DNA of 7,494 bases from Oligoflexales bacterium (lineage in GTDB: Bacteria; Bdellovibrionota; Oligoflexia; Oligoflexales; Oligoflexaceae), in NCBI GenBank assembly GCA_015232735.1, contig JADFZC010000118.1, positions 1-7,494 on the forward strand, given 5' to 3'. The position numbers and the translations under genes were made by a program. Of this stretch, positions 1 through 6,350 are shown piece by piece (the stretch's first letter is position 1; each line of letters begins with the position of its first letter). The notes beneath the pieces were generated by a model, which saw only the letters and a program-made list of their open reading frames with translations, was not told the origin of the DNA and searched no databases.

Positions 1-2
1 GG

Positions 3-51
3 ATCGGGATCGACAATCGGGTATCGAAAAATCGGGGGTCCGGGGATCGGG
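3..51. repeat. Short irregular ATCGGG repeat
   Basis: The hexamer ATCGGG occurs four times at 3-8, 16-21, 31-36 and 46-51, with start-to-start spacings of 13, 15 and 15 bases, and related half-copies (ATCGA) lie between them. It looks like a degenerate minisatellite that probably continues beyond the left edge. No coding or regulatory role can be read from it. Confidence 0.55.
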
Positions 52-137
52 TTACCGGATGTTATTGAGAACTTACCAGCTATCAATAAATGGCATCAAT
101 ATTATCTTTTTATGAATGCCGCTAAGTCAAGGATTTC

Positions 138-202
138 CGTCATGCTGAGCGAAGCATCTGAAATAATTGGACCAAAATCCTTCGGTAAATCTCAGGATGA
201 CG
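138..202. repeat. 65-bp imperfect palindromic repeat
   Basis: CGTCATGCTGAG at 138-149 is complementary to CTCAGGATGACG at 191-202 with one mismatch in 12. The inner arms continue to pair loosely (CGAAGCAT against ATCCTTCG). The GTCAT.CTGAGCGAAG-type wording resembles dispersed palindromic repeats I recall from many environmental bacterial genomes. That resemblance is from memory and not a database result. It lies between genes and could fold into a hairpin, but it has no T-run typical of an intrinsic terminator. Confidence 0.55.
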
Positions 203-303
203 CCTTTCGGTCCTTAACCCAGTACCATTTATTTTTAAAAAAATTAATCGTTTTGCACAAAAGATTTTTTAAAAAATTCATACAAAGAAATATCCGATCG
301 CCC

Positions 304-332
304 TTGACAATCTGGCCGCACGTAAATAGGCT
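304..332 (+). promoter_or_regulatory. Candidate sigma70 promoter for the NifU-like/sufS pair
   Basis: A perfect -35 hexamer TTGACA (304-309) is followed by a 17-base spacer and a weak -10, TAGGCT (327-332, three of six matches). It lies 35 bases before the NifU-like start codon. No obvious IscR or SufR operator could be recognised. The -35 is good and the -10 poor, so the call is tentative. Confidence 0.35.
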
Positions 333-367
333 GCGGGAATCTTGTTAACTTTAGGAGAATTGTTACC

Positions 368-589
368 ATGTTAGATAAAGTGAAGGAAATCATTGAAAAT
401 GAAATCAACCCGCAGCTCGAATCCCATTCCGGAGGATGTGAGGTTGTGAGCGTTGAGGATGGGGTGGTTACGATTCGGTTACTCGGAGGCTGCGCCGGTT
501 GTCCCGGAAGGAGAATGACCCTTTTAAATGGAATCGTGCCAATATTAAAAAAGCGAATCCCTGAAATAAAAGATGTTGTTTTGGGATAG
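368..589 (+). CDS. NifU-like Fe-S scaffold/carrier (NifU C-terminal domain only)
   Basis: This 73-residue protein is a complete stand-alone NifU C-terminal domain. The diagnostic motif GCAGCPG supplies Cys42 and Cys45, the CxxC pair that in this family holds a labile 4Fe-4S cluster at a dimer interface. It is preceded by the SGGCEVVSVEDGVV strand region and followed by the conserved MTLLNGI and PEIKDV segments. An extra Cys24 sits where relatives often have Asp or another residue. It lacks the N-terminal IscU-like and central ferredoxin-like domains of full NifU, so it probably receives or carries clusters in the cytoplasm. AGGAG at 353-357 lies ten bases before the ATG. Its end overlaps the following desulfurase frame by 17 bases, which implies co-transcription and a supply of sulfur from SufS. 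Family assignment is firm; its exact role as scaffold or carrier is inferred. Confidence 0.93.
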   Translation: MLDKVKEIIENEINPQLESHSGGCEVVSVEDGVVTIRLLGGCAGCPGRRMTLLNGIVPILKKRIPEIKDVVLG

Positions 590-1841
590 GTTTGCACAAA
601 AGGAATTGGGTGCCCGATTGAAACTGGATATTGAAAACATCAGAAATGAATTTCCACTCCTTGGAAGGAGCATCAGAGGAAAACAGCTGATATATTTCGA
701 TAATGCCGCAACAACTCCAAAACCTCGTCAGGTAATCAGCAAAATATGCAAATATTATACTGATGAAACGGCAAGTGTTCACAGAGGGATTCATTATCTA
801 AGCCAAAAGGTTACCGATCAGTACGAAAGATCAAGAGAAAAAATTGCCAGGTTTATAAATGCGAAGTCCCCGAAGGAGATAATTTTCACCTCAGGCGCAA
901 CGCATGGAATCAACCTTGTCGCCAGAAGCTGGGGAGCAAAATTTCTCAAGGAAAAAGACGAAATTCTCGTCTCCCATCTGGACCATCACTCAAATATTGT
1001 ACCCTGGCAGGTCCTTTGCAGGGAATTTGGATGCGCACTTAAGGTAATTCCTATGACTCCATCGGGAGAGCTGATACTCGATGATCTTGACAACTTTTTT
1101 AGGTGCGGAAAGATAAAACTGGTGGCTGTCAATAATGTATCCAACGCCCTTGGAACGATAAATCCGGTGAAAGAGATAATTGACAAGGCACACGAACATG
1201 GAGCCGTTGTTCTCGTGGATGGCGCTCAGTCACTCCCGCACATTTCTGTTGATGTCAGTGAGCTGGGATGCGATTTTTTCATATTTTCCGGACATAAGGT
1301 ATTTGGCGGTACCGGAGTCGGTGCAATTTACGGAAAAAAAGAGGTACTGGAGGCAATGCCGCCTTTCTTCACAGGCGGATCCATGGTTTCATCAGTTAAA
1401 TTTTCCGAAACAGAGTATGCCTCACTTCCTTCTAAGTTTGAGGCAGGTACTCCCAACATCGCAGGCGTTCTTGGTCTGGGTGCCGCTATTGACTTTGTCG
1501 AATCTGTCGGATACGCGGCAATCCAGAGTCATGAAAAGAGGCTAACGGAATACATATTGGAGAGGCTGTCAGAAATTAAAGGTCTTACGCTTGTCGGTAC
1601 TGCCAAAAACAGGGTTCCAATTTTCTCTTTCACGCTTGAGGGCGTTCATCCCCACGACATCGGAACAATCCTCGACCAGGATGGAATAGCTATCAGGGTG
1701 GGACATCACTGCTGCCAGCCTATCATGGAGTTTTTCGGAATAGCCGCGACCGCAAGGATTTCACTTTCCCTTTACAATACGGTTGAGGAGATCGATCAAT
1801 TCTGTATTTCACTTGAAAAGGTCCGGGATGTCTTTCCTTAG
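573..1841 (+). CDS. sufS: SufS-type cysteine desulfurase
   Basis: PLP-dependent group II cysteine desulfurase that takes sulfur from L-cysteine as an enzyme persulfide for Fe-S cluster assembly. Numbered from the ATG at 573 (422 residues), the sequence shows FDNAATTPKP (42-51), HLDHHSNIVPW (135-145), VDGAQ (215-219, PLP ring contacts), SGHK with the Schiff-base Lys242, and RVGHHCCQP with the catalytic Cys380 followed by an unusual second cysteine, Cys381. Length and motifs match SufS rather than the IscS/NifS branch. The start is uncertain: the ATG has a weak ribosome site and adds 15 atypical residues, whereas TTG at 618 gives MKLDIENIRNEFPLL, the usual SufS N-terminus, with AAAAGGA at 598-604. 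No sufBCD or sufE/U is visible nearby. The TAG stop is completed by the first base of an inserted palindromic element. Confidence 0.95.
   Translation: MLFWDRFAQKELGARLKLDIENIRNEFPLLGRSIRGKQLIYFDNAATTPKPRQVISKICKYYTDETASVHRGIHYLSQKVTDQYERSREKIARFINAKSPKEIIFTSGATHGINLVARSWGAKFLKEKDEILVSHLDHHSNIVPWQVLCREFGCALKVIPMTPSGELILDDLDNFFRCGKIKLVAVNNVSNALGTINPVKEIIDKAHEHGAVVLVDGAQSLPHISVDVSELGCDFFIFSGHKVFGGTGVGAIYGKKEVLEAMPPFFTGGSMVSSVKFSETEYASLPSKFEAGTPNIAGVLGLGAAIDFVESVGYAAIQSHEKRLTEYILERLSEIKGLTLVGTAKNRVPIFSFTLEGVHPHDIGTILDQDGIAIRVGHHCCQPIMEFFGIAATARISLSLYNTVEEIDQFCISLEKVRDVFP
598..604 (+). promoter_or_regulatory. Ribosome-binding site that favours a TTG start for sufS
   Basis: AAAAGGA lies just after the stop codon of the NifU-like gene (587-589) and 13 bases before TTG 618, which opens the frame at the point where SufS proteins normally begin. 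The spacing is somewhat long. The TTG at 606 is too close to use it and the ATG at 573 lies upstream of it. This is suggestive, not decisive. Confidence 0.35.
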
Positions 1842-2017
1842 GGTCTGTCCAAAAATAACTTGAGCATCTGAAGGTCATCTTCCAGTCATCTGTGACCGAT
1901 TTTTTCTTCGGAAAATCCTCATTTATGCCCATAAACTCCGGTTTTCCTCAAAAAAAGATCGGCCAAATCTGACCGAAATCTAACCTTCAGATGCTCAAGT
2001 TATTTTTGGACAGACCC
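1841..2017. mobile_element. MITE-like fold-back element between sufS and mntP
   Basis: The ends are perfect inverted repeats of 35 bases (1841-1875 and 1983-2017) starting GGGTCTGTCC, flanked on both sides by TTA (1838-1840 and 2018-2020), which looks like a 3-bp target duplication. The interior is also an imperfect palindrome about the same centre: GACCGAT at 1894 faces ATCGGCC ending at 1964, and TTTATG/CATAAA (1922-1927/1930-1935) form the tip. There is no transposase frame, so it would be non-autonomous. A TNA-type 3-bp duplication is known for some IS5-family elements, but the parent element is not identified. Its first G completes the sufS TAG stop and its right TTA is the mntP stop. 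Transcribed from either side it would form a very stable hairpin and could serve as a two-way transcription barrier or 3' end protector. Confidence 0.82.
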
Positions 2018-2575
2018 TTACTGAAAATGATCAAAAAGTGTTTTAAACCCTAGGAAAATAAGAACAATTCCTGCAACAACCTCGCATTTTCTCCCTATCC
2101 ATTTGTCGACCAGCCGGGCCATCAGCATCCCCAGAGTGGGGACGATCCATGATATTACTCCTATGAGCGATACGGAAATGATAATGGGAGCGTTTGAAAC
2201 CGCTAGTCCGACTCCTGCGGCAAGCGCATCCAGGCTGACCGCAAATGAAAGTCCAATCAGTATCCATCCTTTGGTCAGATCTTTGGGATCAGATTCATCG
2301 AACCTTTTTTCACCGAACGACTCATAAATCATTTTCAACCCGATTAGCAAAAGAAGCCCCCAGACGAGCCAATGATCCCATCTTGCGATATAATCCATTA
2401 TCAATTGCCCTGCAACGGCACCCGCTCCTGACATAAGAGCCTGAAAAAGTCCAAAATGAAAAGGCATCCTCAGCACCTGGATAAAAGACCTGTGTGTCAG
2501 GCCAACAGCAGCTGCGACACTGAACGCATCGATGGACAGTGCAAACGCCAAAAGAAAAATTTCCATCAGATTCAT
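2018..2575 (-). CDS. mntP: MntP-family manganese efflux pump
   Basis: This is a 185-residue inner-membrane protein of the MntP (formerly YebN, DUF204) family, which exports Mn2+ to prevent manganese overload. It is full length and shows the internal duplication typical of the family: FALSIDAFSVA with Asp16 in the first half and FAVSLDALAAGVGLA with Asp116 in the second. These acidic residues correspond to ones important for transport in E. coli MntP. Six hydrophobic helices can be placed near 4-24, 38-60, 67-86, 104-125, 130-154 and 165-183, with a charged loop (EKRFDESDPKDLTK) in the middle. GAGG at 2581-2584 lies five bases before the ATG. It is convergent with sufS, and its TAA stop coincides with the target duplication of the inserted palindrome. 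No yybP-ykoY manganese riboswitch could be recognised in its short leader. Confidence 0.95.
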   Translation of the reverse strand: MNLMEIFLLAFALSIDAFSVAAAVGLTHRSFIQVLRMPFHFGLFQALMSGAGAVAGQLIMDYIARWDHWLVWGLLLLIGLKMIYESFGEKRFDESDPKDLTKGWILIGLSFAVSLDALAAGVGLAVSNAPIIISVSLIGVISWIVPTLGMLMARLVDKWIGRKCEVVAGIVLIFLGFKTLFDHFQ

Positions 2576-2631
2576 AAATACCTCGATACTGATCGATCTC
2601 TTTTACCAAGTGTCAGTGGTTTTCGGTGCTT

Positions 2632-2660
2632 CTTATACCAGAAACCATCATCTGTAACAA
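2632..2660 (-). promoter_or_regulatory. Probable sigma70 promoter of mntP
   Basis: On the minus strand TTGTTA (2655-2660) and TATAAG (2632-2637) are separated by exactly 17 bases, a good -35/-10 pair. Transcription would begin near 2625 and leave a leader of roughly 50 bases before mntP. This suggests mntP is expressed separately from the lipoprotein gene 132 bases upstream. Confidence 0.55.
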
Positions 2661-2707
2661 GCGGTGATACGTTGGCAATCAGCATAGTGACTTAATTCTC
2701 TTGACTC

Positions 2708-4870
2708 CTAATTCTGTTCAAACAGCGGGCTTCTGGATATTTTAACCTTTGCTCCAACCGGCAGATACTGGATAGGTATTGTTATTGTCCTTTCAACTCT
2801 TGTAAAGGTTGTAATTTCTCTGTCATCTACATAAACTTTCCATTCAAAGCCTTCGCGGTAAACGCCTTGAAAGGTGAATACGTTGGTGTAATTATCGCAA
2901 TAGGAATATTTCAGCACAACCGTAGTAAAGTGATTGTTGAGGCATGAGAAAGTTATCTCACCGCGAGCAACCTCCATATTTCCCGAGCATAATGTCGGAT
3001 CGTCATCTGCCATTATGGAAATGCTGTTTTCCAGTGGGTCCGCGACTAATGGAACTGAGAAATCAAGATCCTTTTGTTCTGGAAGAAGCGTATATTTTCC
3101 TATTATAATCCTGCCATCATAGACATCCCCGTGTTTGAAAACAACACTGTCTTCATTTATCTCTCCCTGAATCGCCGCTGAGGTTTTCTCGTCCACGAAG
3201 GAGTACAATTCAATTTGAGATGGAACAGTCCCCTCGATTTTATACCGGATCGTCTTGTCCTCGGGAACCGAATAGAATACTTGTATTTCATCAAGATCCT
3301 TGGGTGAATCAACAAGTGTGACTCTGTTTTGCACCTGATCGTATTCGAGCAGACCTGCCTGTTTTCCGTTGACCTTGACTTCAACGCTTTCCGGGATGAC
3401 CCCACGGCCGCTTAAGTTATAGGTTTTCGGCAGTTCCTGTTTTTCCCTGTATTCAACAAGGATTTTTGTGAGATCGGCCGGCGTGCTGAAAAAATGGATC
3501 GTATATGTTTGGCTGTCATACGTATATTCGGCGGCATTGACAGGTGTTTCATTAATCTTGATGGATAATGTTTCAGGATCGATATTTCTGGGCAAAGCAA
3601 ATGAGGAAGTTTTCTCTACGGCGTCATGGTGATATGAAATTTCCAGCGTTTCCGCAGCGACCGGAAGTTTATCAGTTATTGTAAGCAGATTTCCTGAAAT
3701 CTTATAGCCGGAATTTAGCTCGTTGCCATCCAATACAAGCCTTACTTTTCCATTTTGAGGAACATGGTTCAGTTCAAAGCTATAGGTGTAATTGTTGCTG
3801 ATGCTTTCAGACACTTTGCTCAGGGTCTCTGTATAGTCTGTCTGACAAATCTCACCGAAAACTCCCCCTGTTGATTCAACAAGCTTGACATATTCTTTGG
3901 GATATTGTTTTTCAGGCTGTCCAGGATAATACTGACCTGAATTGGGACACAACTCGGGGTTGTCCTTCAAAAGGAAAAGTCCATATACCTTGGTGCTGGC
4001 CGGTGCTCTGCTGATAACATATTCAGATTTGGCCCACTCTGCGCCCCCACATGATTCATCACCCTCGCTTCCGCAATTCTTTTCGTCAGACATAATAAAA
4101 ATTGCCGTATTTGCCCCGACCCTCTTCCAGTCCTTTTTGGGGTCTCCGCAATCTCCGACAATTGCATTACCGGCAGCTTGAATACCCTCTTCATCGGTAC
4201 TTCCGGTAGTTCCTGCATTGACAAGTGTGGAAAAATTGGCTCTCGTTGCTGCCTGATCCGTGTCAAAATCTTTTTTTGTAAGAAATTTTATGCCTCCACC
4301 CTTTCCATTATTTGTATCTCTTAAGCAGAATTTTTTTCCATCGCTCGCCCTGGGAGTCGGATCCATCGTAACAACGGCAATCTGCCAGTCAGTGTTTGAA
4401 ATGTACTGAAGAATAGGATTCAAGCTGGCAGCCAGCTTGTTTTGGAAAGACGACATTGAGTTTGAACTGTCAATTACAAACAGAAGGTCAAGCTTGGCCT
4501 GAGATTGAATCTTAAATTCCTGTGTTTCAAGATATCCATCAAAACCCTGCGTAAACTGAAGGGATTTAATCGGACGTCCAATCTGTTTGAAAGATTCAAA
4601 CGATTTCTCCCTCTGCCTAAGCTGAATCTTCTGTTCGACCAGATTAATTTTCGGTGTTTTTGATATTTCACTTGTTTTAATGTCGCCGGCGGTAAAGGAC
4701 TGCACTACTGTCCTCTGAAGACTGGCTGCTTCTTCAGGTGTCAGAGTTTGAGTCTGCTGAGCGCTTTGAAATGTCGGCGCCTGCTGTCCGCAACCGATCA
4801 GAAACAGCAGAAATTGTAAAAAAGATACGGTGAAATAAATGGCCTTGAACTTATTTGTTTTAATATTCAT
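2708..4870 (-). CDS. Secreted lipoprotein with VWA domain and tandem beta-modules
   Basis: A 720-residue protein of unknown specific role. The ATG at 4870 is chosen over an in-frame ATG at 4891 because AAGGA lies four bases before it and a normal signal peptide follows. FLLFLIGC is a lipobox, making Cys27 the lipidated N-terminus. Residues about 40-110 are polar, Gln/Lys-rich and probably a linker. A VWA domain spans about 127-358 with an intact metal site: DSSNS (134-138), a Thr in GSTDEEG (about 225) and Asp262 in IMSDE. It carries several cysteines suited to periplasmic disulfides. Behind it come about five related beta-rich modules (near 363-415, 422-475, 482-535, 541-600 and 663-712) with a shared V.V.V(D/N)G(K/N)....Y.....V.(L/I)....L....I.V.Y pattern. 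A cysteine-containing insert lies between the last two. Such architecture suits surface adhesion or protein binding. The partner is unknown. Confidence 0.85.
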   Translation of the reverse strand: MNIKTNKFKAIYFTVSFLQFLLFLIGCGQQAPTFQSAQQTQTLTPEEAASLQRTVVQSFTAGDIKTSEISKTPKINLVEQKIQLRQREKSFESFKQIGRPIKSLQFTQGFDGYLETQEFKIQSQAKLDLLFVIDSSNSMSSFQNKLAASLNPILQYISNTDWQIAVVTMDPTPRASDGKKFCLRDTNNGKGGGIKFLTKKDFDTDQAATRANFSTLVNAGTTGSTDEEGIQAAGNAIVGDCGDPKKDWKRVGANTAIFIMSDEKNCGSEGDESCGGAEWAKSEYVISRAPASTKVYGLFLLKDNPELCPNSGQYYPGQPEKQYPKEYVKLVESTGGVFGEICQTDYTETLSKVSESISNNYTYSFELNHVPQNGKVRLVLDGNELNSGYKISGNLLTITDKLPVAAETLEISYHHDAVEKTSSFALPRNIDPETLSIKINETPVNAAEYTYDSQTYTIHFFSTPADLTKILVEYREKQELPKTYNLSGRGVIPESVEVKVNGKQAGLLEYDQVQNRVTLVDSPKDLDEIQVFYSVPEDKTIRYKIEGTVPSQIELYSFVDEKTSAAIQGEINEDSVVFKHGDVYDGRIIIGKYTLLPEQKDLDFSVPLVADPLENSISIMADDDPTLCSGNMEVARGEITFSCLNNHFTTVVLKYSYCDNYTNVFTFQGVYREGFEWKVYVDDREITTFTRVERTITIPIQYLPVGAKVKISRSPLFEQN

Positions 4871-5216
4871 ATGTTCCTTCCCTCTAATCATCTGTAGAGA
4901 TACCGCAAAGGATATCTGCTCGTCCCTGAGGAGGAATCGGAAACTTAAAACCGTAAATTTATTTCCATGATAAAAAAATGAGCAGTCAATATTATGTCAT
5001 TATTTTCAGATAGATACGCCAAAGAAACAACCGTTGTGCCTGAGTATTTTTTTATGCCATTTTAAATGAGATTTGGACAAAGTCTGATTTTGCTGCCGTC
5101 GGCAGGTGAATTTCACATTCAAATTCGGCAGGTTGCTGGTGCTTTCTCGCCATCGACTATTTATTGTTTAAAGGTTTACGGTCTGGGCACGGGAAAGTGG
5201 ATAAATATCCCCATAG
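4871..5216. other. Intergenic gap between the M14 and VWA lipoprotein genes
   Basis: No credible gene is present. The + strand frame at 5066-5254 is short, has no ribosome site or recognisable domain and runs into the end of the M14 gene. A small palindrome, CTGCCG-T-CGGCAG (5093-5105), lies downstream of the M14 gene but has no U-run on the minus strand, so a terminator cannot be claimed. The minus-strand half near the lipoprotein contains TTGACT around 4982-4987 but no well-spaced -10, so the lipoprotein promoter is not located. Confidence 0.6.
4875..4879 (-). promoter_or_regulatory. Ribosome-binding site deciding the lipoprotein start
   Basis: The minus strand reads GGGAAGGAACATATG here, which places AAGGA four bases before the ATG at 4870. 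The alternative ATG at 4891 has no comparable site and would add a charged MIRGKEH ahead of an already typical signal peptide. Confidence 0.6.
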
Positions 5217-6278
5217 TCACCTTACATTTATCTGATATTGTATCGCCGAAATAATTCCTTTTCTAATGCGGTTCCAGAACTGTTGACCTTTATGTGGATC
5301 GGAATTTTCAAGTTCCAGGGTGTAGGTAGGAATCCCCCTCTCCTTTGCCGCATAATTACCTAGTGATCCGGGATAGACATGAAATTTCATTAATCTGAAA
5401 TTGTTGCTGTTCTTACTCATAACAAGCGCCACATCGTGAGCTTTTTTTACAAATTCGGCAAACTCGTACCCATCAGATTCATCCCCTGATATTGTCCTGG
5501 TCCTTGTCGGTGAATCCACATCCAGAAATCCGAGTGGTGAATGAATAGATACGATCTTATCCGGCTTGAACTTCTCAATCAGCATCATCTGAAATTTTGT
5601 TTCTATCTCACTGCCGCCTTCAGTACCAGGATATTTCCTTTTATCCGACTTGTATTTTCCCTTCCACTCCTTGATCGCCTCTTCATTGAAATCCTTTGTG
5701 GGAAAATTTCTGTTCAGATCGACCCCTTTTGCATTTGGCCTTGTGGGAGTGCCTGCAAGAAATCCATCCGGGTTTACAAGCGGCGCTACAACCACAAGCG
5801 ACTCATTGAATGCTGACGGATTGTCAAAAATAATTTCTCTTACCAAATGTATGCACTGATAAATACTTGGATGCTCGTCACCATGGACTCCACAAAAAAC
5901 AATTGTCCTGGTTTTTGGGTTTTCACCCTTAAAGGTTTGAAATATCAAAGGATTTCCCTTGGGGGTGACATAATTCTCATCCATGGTCCAGGTTTTTGGG
6001 TTACAGACAATCCTGCTCCAGCCGAAGCTCTTGAACCTTGAATTCAGGGTATCGCAATATCTTCCAAGCTTCTGGGCATTTTCCTTTGAAAGATCATTGT
6101 TTTCGGAAACAATGGCCGCCTGAACGGACGAGGAGGGCAGGATGGACAGCTGGAAAAACCAGACAATAAAAATCCCCAAGACAAGGAAACTTTTTTTTAT
6201 TAGTCGCTGGCGCGAAAGCGCCAGCGACGTATCCTGGCAAGCGAAGCTTGCATAGGATCTGTCACGAAATATCAGCAT
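5217..6278 (-). CDS. Exported M14-family zinc carboxypeptidase
   Basis: This zinc peptidase of the M14 carboxypeptidase fold resembles murein-peptide amidases such as MpaA. Numbered from the only ATG (353 residues), the zinc ligands are His132 and Glu135 (VHGDE) and His246 (SIHSPLG). DLNRNFP (187-193) supplies the substrate-carboxylate Asn/Arg pair, and TLELE contains the probable catalytic Glu322. A hydrophobic stretch (about 30-47) preceded by RQRLIKK and followed by SSSVQA/A (cut near 54) is a signal peptide, so the enzyme should act in the periplasm or outside, unlike cytoplasmic MpaA. A peptidoglycan stem peptide is a likely substrate, but this is inferred. The first 26 codons and the ATG lie inside a palindromic repeat. 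Native homologues would be expected to begin near KKSFLVLG (residue 28), where only ATA is present. An AGGA 11 bases before the ATG, also inside the repeat, could serve as ribosome site. Confidence 0.85.
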   Translation of the reverse strand: MLIFRDRSYASFACQDTSLALSRQRLIKKSFLVLGIFIVWFFQLSILPSSSVQAAIVSENNDLSKENAQKLGRYCDTLNSRFKSFGWSRIVCNPKTWTMDENYVTPKGNPLIFQTFKGENPKTRTIVFCGVHGDEHPSIYQCIHLVREIIFDNPSAFNESLVVVAPLVNPDGFLAGTPTRPNAKGVDLNRNFPTKDFNEEAIKEWKGKYKSDKRKYPGTEGGSEIETKFQMMLIEKFKPDKIVSIHSPLGFLDVDSPTRTRTISGDESDGYEFAEFVKKAHDVALVMSKNSNNFRLMKFHVYPGSLGNYAAKERGIPTYTLELENSDPHKGQQFWNRIRKGIISAIQYQINVR

Positions 6279-6350
6279 GTTACAACAGATCCTATGCGAG
6301 CTGACGCTCGCCAGGATACGTCCCTGGCGCTATCAGCGCCAGGGACTAAT
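6199..6350. repeat. REP/BIME-like nested palindromic element
   Basis: Two halves (6199-6262 and 6285-6350) are inverted copies around a 22-base centre. Each half holds two hairpins. The left half has an 11-bp stem with a GAAA loop (6203-6213/6218-6228) and a GCAAGC/GCTTGC stem (6237-6242/6246-6251) enclosed by ATCC/GGAT. The right half has GCGAGC/GCTCGC (6296-6301/6306-6311) and an 11-bp stem with a TATCA loop (6320-6330/6336-6346). The terminal ATTAGTC...GACTAAT ends match at 14 of 15 positions. Differences between halves are paired: G-C against C-G in the outer stems and A-T against G-C in the inner stems. The element can therefore fold as four hairpins or as one long arm. Dispersed REP-type elements mobilised by RAYT transposases have comparable structures, but no such transposase is in the window. 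Confidence 0.8.

Larger units (their letters stand above)
1..367. other. Non-coding left flank and leader of the Fe-S genes
   Basis: No credible gene is visible in this stretch. The only open frame of note (112-348, +) runs through a palindromic repeat, has low-complexity lysine/phenylalanine-rich sequence and no recognisable domain. The region holds an ATCGGG-rich repeat at the far left, a 65-bp imperfect palindrome, an A/T-rich tract around 230-280 and a probable promoter just before the NifU-like gene. Any upstream gene lies outside the window. Confidence 0.7.

Noticed and set aside
112..348. 78-residue + strand open frame
   Set aside because: It spans the 138-202 palindrome, has no ribosome site or recognisable domain, and overlaps the promoter region of the NifU-like gene.
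2576..2631. Possible yybP-ykoY manganese riboswitch before mntP
   Set aside because: The leader predicted from the promoter is only about 50 bases and I see none of the conserved loop sequences of that riboswitch.
5093..5105. CTGCCG-T-CGGCAG palindrome as terminator of the M14 gene
   Set aside because: Very small loop, over 100 bases past the stop codon, and no U-run on the minus strand.
5066..5254. 62-residue + strand open frame in the M14/VWA gap
   Set aside because: No ribosome site or domain; it runs antisense into the end of the M14 gene.
6199..6350. CRISPR array or intrinsic terminator for the nested palindrome
   Set aside because: There are only two inverted halves with no spacers, and neither strand has a U-run after the hairpins in its direction of transcription.
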